Shown: piece after piece, positions 37,201-44,119 of the stretch
Layout of the letters: each line of letters opens with the position of its first letter
Numbering within the stretch: position 1 is the stretch's first letter
Origin: Streptomyces cyaneochromogenes
Lineage (GTDB): Bacteria > Actinomycetota > Actinomycetes > Streptomycetales > Streptomycetaceae
Length of the DNA stretch: 64,000 nt
Assembly (NCBI RefSeq): GCF_003963535.1
Contig: NZ_CP034539.1
Location: 124,001-188,000 of the forward strand
Direction: 5' to 3'
Program-made: the position numbers and the translations under genes
The notes under the pieces: generated by a model
The model's input: only the letters and a program-made list of their open reading frames with translations
Database searches by the model: none
Told to the model about the DNA's origin: nothing

Positions 37201-38576
37201 TTGAACTCCGCGTCGGCGGCGGAACAGCCCGAGTAGCCGTACGCGAAGGAGTCCGACGCGAGCTGCTTGTTCCAGAACCCGGTCGCGTTCTGGGAGTTCC
37301 ACGTCGTCTGGTCCGAGATGGGGTCGGTGTCCCACAGCTCGACCGTGCGGTCCGAGCAGGAGGCCGACCAGGTGTTGCGGACCACGAAGTTGGCTTCCAG
37401 GATCGTCCTGCCCGCGAACGCCGAGGTGGAGATGCGGTAGAAGAGCCGCTTGGTGTCGTGCGGCTGGCAGTAGTACCAGCCGCAGTAGCCGAGGCCCGCG
37501 TCCGAGTCGCCGTTGAACCTCCACTGCGGCGACGACGCCCAGTACTTCGACGCCATCGTCCATGCGGACGCGCGCGGCGAGTACCACTGCGGGTCGATGA
37601 ACACCGGGTACTTGGTGCCCGCACCATTGAGGACGCTCTGGTCCGGGGTCAGCACCAGCTCGTTCTCACCGGCCGGGAGGTCCACTCCGACCGGGGCGAG
37701 CTTGCCGGACTCACCGGCGCCGGGCTCACCGGCCGAGGTGGCGGTGGTGGCGGTGGTGGCGGTGAGGGTCTTGCCAGAAACACTCGGGGCCTGCGCGGAC
37801 TCGCCGGGGCTGGAGTCCCACATGACCGGCTTCGGCGCCTCGAAGACGGTGCCGTTCGTGGCGCCGTCGACCGCGCGCAAGCCGCCCTGGGCGTTCTCCT
37901 TGACCTCCAGACCGTCAGACCCGAGCTTCAGCCGCAGTTCGGCGAGATCCGGATTCTTGGCGGCCTCGGCCGACTTGACCACGAGCAACTGCGCGAAGCC
38001 GTCCTCCTGCGCGGTCATCCGTAGGTCGACGTCCGGCAGCACGTCAGGGTATGTCGCCATAGCCCCCGACAGCTGCGGCTCGGGCAGCGCAGTGGGCCAC
38101 GACAGGCTCATCGTCCGCCCCGCACGCTCCATCCGCACCAGCGGATCCTGGGCCCCGCCCCCGGAGAACTCCAGGTTCACGGTGGCCGCCTTGGGCGCGA
38201 CCGTCCCGCCCTCGGTGGCGGCCAGCTCCGTGTTGACGTGCTTCCAGCCGTCCTCGGCGCGCGTCCACGTCGGCCGCAGATACTCCCGTGCCTCGAAGTT
38301 CCCGTCCGGGGTGGCGAACACCTCGGTGGTCTCTCCCCGCTGGGACAGGACCTCCACCGCCTCGCCGGACTTCCTGGCATTGGCCAGCGCCTGGGCCTCG
38401 GTCGCCGCGGCGGCCGGGCCGTCGGTGGTCCCCGTGCCCGCCGTGACGGGTGTCTGCGTCCCGGCCATGGCGTAGCCGACCGTTCCTGGAACCAGGCCGG
38501 CGGCCAGTGTCACACCGAGCAGTGCGCCAACTGCCCTACTACGGCCCGGTTGTCGGGCCCATATACCTGTCATCAC
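34299..38576 (-). CDS. giant secreted LamG-domain protein, RHS partner
   Basis: 1425 residues with an N-terminal signal region (AVGALLGVTLAAGLVPGTVGYAMA). Residues about 60-350 resemble the N-terminal domain usually found in Streptomyces RHS-partner proteins. About 340-480 is DNRLRE-like (FYRISTSAFAGRTILEANFVVRNTW). Fibronectin-like segments follow, then three LamG/concanavalin-like jelly rolls at about 760-960, 990-1170 and 1200-1420. Two of these have near-identical GFELYYSSxYDRW strands, an internal duplication. It is the first gene of the LamG-RHS-immunity operon, 91 bases before the RHS start. LamG proteins bind sugars or surfaces, so a role in surface display or target binding of the toxin is inferred. 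Confidence 0.88.
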   Translation of the reverse strand: MMTGIWARQPGRSRAVGALLGVTLAAGLVPGTVGYAMAGTQTPVTAGTGTTDGPAAAATEAQALANARKSGEAVEVLSQRGETTEVFATPDGNFEAREYLRPTWTRAEDGWKHVNTELAATEGGTVAPKAATVNLEFSGGGAQDPLVRMERAGRTMSLSWPTALPEPQLSGAMATYPDVLPDVDLRMTAQEDGFAQLLVVKSAEAAKNPDLAELRLKLGSDGLEVKENAQGGLRAVDGATNGTVFEAPKPVMWDSSPGESAQAPSVSGKTLTATTATTATSAGEPGAGESGKLAPVGVDLPAGENELVLTPDQSVLNGAGTKYPVFIDPQWYSPRASAWTMASKYWASSPQWRFNGDSDAGLGYCGWYYCQPHDTKRLFYRISTSAFAGRTILEANFVVRNTWSASCSDRTVELWDTDPISDQTTWNSQNATGFWNKQLASDSFAYGYSGCSAADAEFNVKSALQAAANAKDPSMTFGLRAASETDEYAWKRFSDKAFLRVKYNRPPGQIKMSQLTMEYGGTCKAPSSAARVRTLGKIYATGITDPDGDPVSVQFQAKWDGGSWTPGRTGSKASGSSFTISLPTSIPPNKTVNWYVRSHDGAQYSPWSNAGDPTGCYFVYDTQWPKAPSITSGEYPLADLDDPQAPWYDGVGKYGSFTIKAANTDVTKYWYGINKDPSSANTLPTSGGAAEILKVLPSEPGVKFVTAKAIDAAGHQSETYTYHFRVKSGQPERSMWQLDETAGATAATATAKDRPATLYGGPTLGAVGTKDKAVTFDGVDDYAATDIPTVSTDGGFAVSAWAKLSKAPGTAAVIAAQPGNHAPGFELYYSSAYDRWAFNQYTADTASATPVRAMAPAAGGVTVGKWTHLVGTYSSGADEMKLYVDGVLVGTTAYSTPWDARRGLQFGAGSYSGQPGSFFPGDIDEVQIFDKPLSQAEVTVLNGKTSLSTGRPARMVFAMDEQAGAPELTGKQEVVDATYVGGPTAGGEGVAGNALTLDGTNDYATTNRPLLNNERSFAVSAWAKLPAAKPNHAGVVATQLGTNKPGFELYYSSSYDRWVFNNYSADSATGTPIRAMQAEGKTAFGGSWAHLVGVHDTVANKLLLYVNGTLAGSTALSSTWYAGGPVQLGASRHDGSLTSFFPGQIDDVRIFDRAVSGEEVTQLFKQRPLVKSRWTFETTAGTAPVTVPDAAGSGSSLTLNGGAAQSYSAFMDAASMELNGTTAYASTSKVPVDTAGSFTLTAWAVASSMPSGPVSLIGAEGANRNAFTVRFIPDPVDPDRRPGRWQLAVTDTDDPAATPTVVEVDNGLFNDVRLWNHLALAYDGFSKQVRLYVNGDIAELGCADADGNGEADVTGCVDLVPWAENVLAFKATSLQIGRSGTGTAAGSYFPGLVDDVWTFQGALTDAQIEKLSNTWFDLATKVPGD

Positions 38577-38591
38577 TCACTCACAACGTAT

Positions 38592-38603
38592 TCACATTTG
38601 TGA
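38592..38603. promoter_or_regulatory. TCACA/TGTGA inverted repeat upstream of the LamG gene
   Basis: TCACATTTGTGA is an inverted repeat (5-bp arms, 2-base centre) between the candidate -10 box and the LamG start. The AT-rich setting in a 70% GC genome suggests a regulator site; Crp-like half-sites read TGTGA/TCACA but with the opposite spacing. Confidence 0.4.
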
Positions 38604-38607
38604 TGTG

Positions 38608-38638
38608 TACATAACGACGTAGGTGATCGCGAAGTCAA
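38608..38638 (-). promoter_or_regulatory. candidate SigA-type promoter of the LamG-RHS operon
   Basis: On the minus strand TTGACT (38638-38633) and TATGTA (38613-38608) are 19 bases apart, or TTATGT with an 18-base spacer. They lie 32-60 bases upstream of the LamG start in an unusually AT-rich stretch. Confidence 0.5.
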
Positions 38639-38679
38639 TTCCAAGAGACCGCATCGTGAGATCAAGGTTTGGCAAAGCC

Positions 38680-38810
38680 GGCGGTGTTCAGGGCCCGCCG
38701 CAACTTCCGCGACTACGAAAAGCTGCCCCAGCACGCCGAAGCCCATCTGGCCTGGAGCGTCATGGCCCTGATGACCCGCCGCCTGACCAAGCCCGTGGCC
38801 GCCTGGCGCG
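38680..38810 (+). pseudogene. C-terminal scrap of an IS5-family transposase
   Basis: Encodes FRARRNFRDYEKLPQHAEAHLAWSVMALMTRRLTKP, the final helix of the same transposase family as the intact copy at 40790 (NARRNARDYERLPQHSEAHLNWALITMMTRRLTRK). Nothing else of the element remains. Confidence 0.75.
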
Positions 38811-39158
38811 AGCCCAAGCCGCCGCCGGTCGCGCCGACTGCGCCGATGCGGATCCGCCTGCACCCCTGGACCGTCCGCCTCGCTCCCGTGTGACCCGGCA
38901 AAGCGGGCCGTGGCCGGCTGGGCAGGCTCCGGGCATGTCGGCGCGTGCGGCCCGGAACCTGCCGACCGGCCTCCCACCGGAGAGGGGAGGTCAGCCCCGT
39001 GCCGCGCGGGAGCAGGGTGCGGGGCCGTCGGCGCAAGTGCACACCGCATGTCGCACGCGGTCAACGACCGTGCACCAGTAAGGGCCCGCGCCCCCTAGCA
39101 TTCGATCATGCAATCCAGCCAGAATGGGTGATGAAGCGCTCCGGGATCGGTGGAGGCT

Positions 39159-40062
39159 CTATGCGTTGACTCCAGCAGCCGGTTGGGCGTAGTAGTTGGT
39201 TTCGTGTTCGTGGGGCGGGATGTCCCCGGTCGCTGTGTGGAGGCGCTGGTTGTTGAACCAGTCGACCCATTCCGCGGTAGCGAGTTCGACGTCGGCGAGG
39301 CCGTGCCAGGGCTTGCGGGGTTTGATCAACTCCGTCTTGTAGAGACCAATCTGGGATTCCATGAGCGCGTTGTCCAGGGCGTCGCCGACGGTGCCGATCG
39401 AGGCGTCGATGCCGGCCTCGAGGAGGTGCGCGGTGAATGCGAAAGACGTGTACTGACTGCCCGCGTCCGAATGATGAACCAGCCCTGGCCCAGCGGGAGT
39501 TCCGGCACGGTCGCGGCGCCACAGGGCCATGTCGAGGGCGTCGAGGACGAGCTTGGCCCGCTTGCTGGTGGCGGCCGACCAGCCCACGATCGCCCGGGAG
39601 AACACGTCCACGACGAATGCGACGTAGACGATGCCGGACCAGGTGACGACATAGGTGAAGTCAGCCACCCATCGCTGGTTCGGACGTGACGCGGTGAAGT
39701 CGCTGCAGCAGGTCAGTCGCCCGTTCATGCCCGCTGTCGCGGACCGTAGTGCGGATCTTCCTGGCGCGGCGGGCGCCCTCCAGGCCCAGATCGCGCATCA
39801 GGCGGGCGACCGTGCAGCGGGCTGCTTCGATGCCCTCACGGTGCAGCTGCCGCCAGACTTTGCGGACCCCGTAGACGCCATAGTTGTCGGCGTGGACGCG
39901 GCTGATCTGGGCTTTCAGCTCCGCGTCCCGCATCGCTCGGGCGCTGGGTGCACGTTTCTTGGCGGCGTAGTAGGTGCTCGTTGCGATCTTCAGTCCGTGA
40001 CCGGAGAGCACACGGCAGATCGGCTCGACGCCGAACACCTTCTTGAACTCGTCGATGAACGC
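39159..40062 (-). pseudogene. IS3 orfB (DDE integrase-type transposase), frameshifted
   Basis: The N-terminal part reads FGVEPICRVLSGHGLKIATSTYYAAKKR ... YGVYGVRKVWRQLHREG ... SGHERATDLLQR. After a one-base shift near 39710 the rve core continues DFTASRPNQRWVADFTYVVTW (first Asp), VHHSDAGSQYTS (second Asp) and DNALMESQIGLYKTELI (Glu). All three catalytic residues are present but split across frames. Confidence 0.8.
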
Positions 40063-40387
40063 TACGAGCGTTTCGACGGCCGGTCGAGCTCGGCCGCGAA
40101 GAAAGCCGACGCCGCTTTCAAGATCTCGTTGGCCCGCCGCAGTTCAGCGTTCTCGGCCCGCAGACGCTTGATCTCCGCGGCTTCCTCGGAGGTGGTGCCG
40201 GTCCGCTCGCCTGTGTCCACCTGCGCTTTGCGGACCCAGGTCCGCACCGTCTCCGCCGCTCCGATCCCAGCTTCGCGGCGACCGCCTTCATCGCGGCCCA
40301 CTCGGTCGGGTAGTTCGGACGGATCTCCGTAACCATGCGCACCGCACGCTCACGAAGCTCAGCAGGGTAGGGGGACGGACGTGCCAT
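40062..40387 (-). pseudogene. IS3 orfA (helix-turn-helix and leucine zipper), frameshifted
   Basis: Starts MARPSPYPAELRERAVRMVTEIRP at 40387. After AVAAKLG near 40262 the HTH continues one frame over (IGAAETVRTWVRKAQVDTG), followed by the leucine-zipper-like EIKRLRAENAELRRANEILKAASAFFAAELDRP. In an intact IS3 this would be joined to orfB by programmed -1 frameshifting. Confidence 0.8.
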
Positions 40388-40437
40388 GACTCGATCCTCT
40401 CAGGGAATCGAGCCTCCATCAGACCCGGAGCGCTTCA

Positions 40438-40757
40438 CCTACCAGCTCATGGCCGCCACCCGCCTGACCCGCTCGCAGATCGGCCGCGGCATCCGGCACG
40501 TCCGCGACGTCGTCGCCGCGGAGAACCTGACGCCGATCACCTGGACCCGCCGCGACGGGTTCATGTTCTCCGACGACCCCGCGGACTGGATCCAGTACGT
40601 CAAGCGGCAGTTCCGGCAGACCCTTGGCCGCCTCACCCGGGTGATCACGGGCACGCTCGATCCGCACCTGGCCCGCTACCCCGACGACGAATGGGCCCAG
40701 CTCGCCACCGCACAGCTCACTGGGGTGCGTGCCACCCTCGCCCAGCTCTCCAAATAG
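40438..40757 (+). pseudogene. RacP-like protein, 5' end lost to IS3
   Basis: About 105 residues remain: YQLMAATRLTRSQIGRGIRHVRDVVAAENLTPITWTRRDGFMFSDDPADWIQYVKRQF ... LDPHLARYPDDEWAQLATAQL. This is a winged-helix-type DNA-binding segment followed by a helical tail, and it resembles Streptomyces proteins annotated RacP, often found on accessory elements. The family name is from memory. The coding sequence starts directly at the IS3 right end, so the normal N-terminal 30-40 residues and start codon are gone. Confidence 0.6.
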
Positions 40758-40789
40758 CCCCCGCTGCCGATCACCCTGCCGAGCCCGCC

Positions 40790-41650
40790 ATGCCCGTTTC
40801 CTCCCGTCGCCGCCGCTACCCGTCCGACACGTCGGTCGCCGAATGGGCCCTTCTCGAGCCCCTGCTGCCCGTCCCGGCCTACCGGACCAAGACCGGCGGG
40901 CATCCGGAGAAGTGGCCGCGGCGGGAGATCGTGGACGGCATCCGCTACATCGTCGACAACGGCGCCAAGTGGCGGGCCCTGCCTGCGGATTTCCCGCCCT
41001 GGGAGACGGTCTACGGGTTCTTCTGGCGGTGGAACCGGGCCGGGGTCGTCACCTACATCCGTGACCAACTCCGCCGCAGGATCCGTACCGGCAAGGGCCG
41101 CTGCCCGCATCCGGTGACGCTGATCGTCGACTCCCAGTCGGTCAAGGGCGCCTCCACCGTGGGCCACAACAGCCGGGGCTACGACGCCGCGAAGAAAATC
41201 AACGGCCGCAAGCGACATATCACCGTGGACACGCTCGGCCTGCCCGTGATGATCACGGTGACGCCCGCCGACATACAGGACCGCGACGCCGCCCGCGACG
41301 TGTTCTGGCGGCTGCGTCTCACCCAGCCGCAGATCACCCAGGTCTGGGCCGACCGCGGCTACGCCGGCGACCTCGTGGACTGGGCGCGCGAACGCCTCTG
41401 GCTGAGCCTGCGCATCGTCTCCCGGCCCAAGGGCACGAAGGGTTTCGTCGTGCTTCCCCGCCGTTGGAAAGTCGAGCGCACGATCGGCTGGTGCATGAAC
41501 GCCCGCCGCAACGCACGCGACTACGAACGACTGCCCCAGCACTCCGAAGCCCATCTGAACTGGGCACTCATCACCATGATGACTCGACGCCTCACCCGCA
41601 AAAGCCCCCGCACAAGTCAGTGGACCAAGAAGCCGTCGGCGACCCGCTGA
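40790..41650 (+). CDS. IS5-family transposase, intact
   Basis: 286 residues starting MPVSSRRRRYPSDTSVAEWALLEPLLP at ATG 40790, 33 bases after the RacP-like remnant. It has the DUF4096-type N-terminal domain (REIVDGIRYIVDNGAKWRALPADFPPWETVYGFFWRW), first Asp in LIVDSQSVKGASTVG, KKINGRKRHITVDTLGLPV, second Asp in VWADRGYAGDLVDW, and Glu in RRWKVERTIGWCMNARRNARDYERLPQHSEAH. All catalytic residues are in one frame. I could not find its terminal inverted repeats by eye. Confidence 0.88.
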   Translation: MPVSSRRRRYPSDTSVAEWALLEPLLPVPAYRTKTGGHPEKWPRREIVDGIRYIVDNGAKWRALPADFPPWETVYGFFWRWNRAGVVTYIRDQLRRRIRTGKGRCPHPVTLIVDSQSVKGASTVGHNSRGYDAAKKINGRKRHITVDTLGLPVMITVTPADIQDRDAARDVFWRLRLTQPQITQVWADRGYAGDLVDWARERLWLSLRIVSRPKGTKGFVVLPRRWKVERTIGWCMNARRNARDYERLPQHSEAHLNWALITMMTRRLTRKSPRTSQWTKKPSATR

Positions 41651-41702
41651 GCTGGGACGATTCCAACGCGATTCGTCTCGCCCCGCGAAGTGAAAGACCT
41701 GG

Positions 41703-42449
41703 TTATCGCCAAGATACGGTCAGTCTGCGAGGTTCGATGCGCTCCTCCACCGCCTTGGTTCCGTCGCTTTTGACGATGTAGGCGCCCTTACCGGGAGTTT
41801 CCGTCACCGCTTCCACCAATTCCGTTCCGCGGTACACCAAGCCGACTCCATCGTCTGTGCAGTGAGCAGTAGACATGGTGCCGTCCGCCACAAGCTGGTG
41901 AATCAACGGACGCCGACCCTCATCCGAGTCGTAGTGCACGCCGTTGCCATACGGCAGGAAACCGAGTGCGTCCGTGACCGGGCGCAGTTCCGGCCCGAAC
42001 GAGTCGGTCGCACCTCCCTGGAACCAGCAGAGGGAGCCTGCGCTGACTCCGCTGAGCACGACACCGGCCTGCCAGGCACGGTGCATGATGCGGTCCAGGC
42101 CATGCGCTCTCCACACCGCCAGCAGGTTGACCACCGAGCCCCCCATGACCCAGACCACATCGTGGTCGAGGATCGAGCCCTCGACATCTTCGAGGTTGGG
42201 CATGGGGAACAGGTGCAGAGGCGTCAGGTCGAATCCCGCTATCCGCGCAGCCTCGGTCATGCGGGTCGTGAAGTGCTCGGCATCCCCGATGGCGGTGCCG
42301 ACGTACATGATGCGCGGGCGCCGACCATGCGCACCGGAGAGGTCAACCGCATGATGCACCAGAGCATCAAACATCACCCTGGTCCGTCCTCCGACTCGAT
42401 GTCCGCCGGAGGTCGCGAGGATGGTCGGTTCCAATGCCGTCATGGCCAT
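41703..42449 (-). CDS. peptidase E-like serine dipeptidase (S51)
   Basis: 248 residues, cytoplasmic. The fold follows the class-I glutamine-amidotransferase-like S51 family: PRIMYVGTAIGDAEHF, VVWVMGGSVVNLLAVW, the nucleophile elbow GVSAGSLCWF (S136), and the acidic/His-containing VHYDSDEGRRP later. Peptidase E cleaves Asp-X dipeptides; some relatives degrade cyanophycin. The length and all core motifs fit a functional enzyme. It starts at ATG 42449 (or 42443). The gene is monocistronic between two IS5 elements. Confidence 0.88.
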   Translation of the reverse strand: MAMTALEPTILATSGGHRVGGRTRVMFDALVHHAVDLSGAHGRRPRIMYVGTAIGDAEHFTTRMTEAARIAGFDLTPLHLFPMPNLEDVEGSILDHDVVWVMGGSVVNLLAVWRAHGLDRIMHRAWQAGVVLSGVSAGSLCWFQGGATDSFGPELRPVTDALGFLPYGNGVHYDSDEGRRPLIHQLVADGTMSTAHCTDDGVGLVYRGTELVEAVTETPGKGAYIVKSDGTKAVEERIEPRRLTVSWR

Positions 42450-42509
42450 GATCGTATCGGTGGCATGCTGACGGACCTGGGTCGCCTCAGGTTGAAAAAC
42501 ACCTACTCA

Positions 42510-43632
42510 GAGGTCGTTTTCCTCTGTAGTGCGGTGTTATCTCTTGTTTTGCTCCTGCTGATGATCTGGTGCTGGCGAGTCTGCAGTGCGGGCAGCGGTT
42601 GGCGAGGCGGATGGTGTGGCGTCTGGGAAGAGAGCCGACTTACGCCTGTCTCATTCCAGGACGCCCGGATCTGTCCCGTGCTCCCGCCAGGCGGAACGCA
42701 CGCCTGGGCGCACGCCCCCAACCGGCGGTATGCCCAGGTCATGACCGACCGTCGTGCGTATCCGAGTGATCTGTCCGATGCCCGCTGGGAGTTGATCGAG
42801 CCGGTGCTGTCCGCCTGGCGCTTCGAACGCCGCGGCCGGGCCCTGGACTTCGGCCGGCCGCCCCGGCACGACCTGCGCGAGATCATGAACGCGATCCTGT
42901 ACGTGGACCGCACCGGCTGCCAGTGGGCCTACCTCCCGCACGACTTCCCGCCCCACCAGACGGTCTACGGCTACTTCGCCAAATGGCAGACCGACGGCGT
43001 CTTCGCCCAGCTCAACGGCTTGTTACGGGAGTTGGTGCGCCAGCAGGAAGGCAAACACCGCCACCCTTCGGCCTGCGTGATCGACGCCCAGAGCGTCAAG
43101 ACCTCCACCTCCGTCCCCGCCAGAACACAAGGCATCGACGCGGGCAAGAAGATCGTCGGCCGCAAGCGCAGCATCATCACTGACACCCTCGGCCTGCTGC
43201 TGGCGGTGCTGGTCACGGCGGCCGGCGTCCAGGATTCCACCGCCGGCCGCACGCTGCTCGAGCAGGCCGCCACCGACCACCCCACCCTGCGCAAGGTCTG
43301 GGTCGACGGCGGCTACCGCAAGCACTTCGTCGAGCACGCCGCCACCCTCGGCATCGACCTCGAAATCGTCCAACGCACCCCCGGGACCAGAGGATTCGCC
43401 CCGATCCCGAAGCGGTGGACAGTCGAGCGAACCTACGGCTGGCTCATGCTGCACCGGCGCCTGGCCCGCGACTACGAAACCCACCCGCACCGCTCCGAAG
43501 CCATGATCCACCTGGCCATGACCGACCTGATGGCCCGCCGCCTCACCGGCGAGACCACCATCTCCTGGCGCGACCCGACATAGCAGAATCAAAGCGACAT
43601 CTCGGGATGAAACAACGGGAGAAAACGACCTC
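42510..43632 (+). mobile_element. IS5-family (IS1031-like) element with TCA target duplication
   Basis: The terminal inverted repeats GAGGTCGTTTTC (42510-42521) and GAAAACGACCTC (43621-43632) are perfect over 12 bp. They are flanked on both sides by TCA (42507-42509 and 43633-43635), matching the TNA duplication expected for IS1031-type elements. The element is complete and was probably recently active. Confidence 0.88.
42741..43583 (+). CDS. IS5/IS1031-type transposase, intact
   Basis: 280 residues from ATG 42741 (MTDRRAYPSDLSDARWELIEPVLS). It has the N-terminal DUF4096 domain (MNAILYVDRTGCQWAYLPHDFPPHQTVYGYFAKW), the DDE core with VIDAQSVKTS, GRKRSIITDTLGLLLAVLV, VWVDGGYRKHFVEHA and KRWTVERTYGWLMLHRRLARDYETHP. 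It is complete, in one frame, inside an element with perfect ends and a target duplication. The frame is open further upstream but that part lies in the opposite peptidase gene. Confidence 0.9.
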   Translation: MTDRRAYPSDLSDARWELIEPVLSAWRFERRGRALDFGRPPRHDLREIMNAILYVDRTGCQWAYLPHDFPPHQTVYGYFAKWQTDGVFAQLNGLLRELVRQQEGKHRHPSACVIDAQSVKTSTSVPARTQGIDAGKKIVGRKRSIITDTLGLLLAVLVTAAGVQDSTAGRTLLEQAATDHPTLRKVWVDGGYRKHFVEHAATLGIDLEIVQRTPGTRGFAPIPKRWTVERTYGWLMLHRRLARDYETHPHRSEAMIHLAMTDLMARRLTGETTISWRDPT

Positions 43633-43807
43633 TCAGGCAGCGCCAAGCTCGCACCAAGGCCGCGGTCTCGGGCTGAACCGGCACCCTGGGAGCCGTTGTC
43701 GACTACTGGCCCCGGCCGTTGCCACCGGTCGCGTTGCGCGACACCATAGGCCGGCGCATACCTGGCTGGCCGGTAGCATCAGGGAATCCGGTGCGTGAGG
43801 GGGCGCT

Positions 43808-44119
43808 GTGATCGAACTGTCGGACATGGTCCGCGAGTTGAGGGCGCAGTTGACGGCAGCCGTGGCGGATGCGGACGGCGAGCTTGTGCGGTTCGAGCTG
43901 GGGCCGGTGGAGGTCGAGGCGACCGTCGCCGTCACACGCGAGGCGGGCGCGGACGCCAAGGTGCGGTTGTGGGTCGTCGACGCGGGCGCGAACGGCAAGT
44001 ACACGCAGGCGCAGACCCAGCGGATCAGGGTCACCCTGACGCCGAAGGCCGTGTCGGCGGACGGCAGCCCAGTCCGGCCCGTTCTGATCGTGGGCGACGA
44101 GCTTGACGACGAGCGCTGA
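43808..44119 (+). CDS. trypsin-co-occurring domain 2 (Trypco2) protein
   Basis: 103 residues starting at GTG 43808 behind a GAGGGGG element. The sequence IELSDMVRELRAQLTAAVADADGELVRFELGPVEVEATVAVTREAG ... GKYTQAQTQRIRVTLTPKA is the Trypco2 pattern: one helix and a small beta sheet. By family these proteins are nearly always encoded next to trypsin-like proteases fused to NTPases in actinobacterial conflict systems, where they probably serve as an adaptor or substrate. Its 3' end overlaps the protease-NTPase start by 17 bases, so the two are translationally coupled. Confidence 0.82.
   Translation: MIELSDMVRELRAQLTAAVADADGELVRFELGPVEVEATVAVTREAGADAKVRLWVVDAGANGKYTQAQTQRIRVTLTPKAVSADGSPVRPVLIVGDELDDER

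Larger units (their letters stand above)
39132..40437 (-). mobile_element. IS3-family element, inactive
   Basis: Imperfect 27-28-bp inverted repeats bound it: TGAAGCGCTCCGGG-ATC-GGTGGAGGCTC (39132-39159) and its complement at 40410-40437. It contains orfA and orfB, each with an extra frameshift, so it cannot make a complete transposase. No target duplication is visible. It removed the 5' part of a RacP-like gene. Confidence 0.85.

Noticed and set aside
41862..42740. N-terminal 290 residues of the frame containing the IS1031 transposase
   Set aside because: It lies antisense to the intact peptidase E gene and across the IS left end; the true start is ATG 42741.
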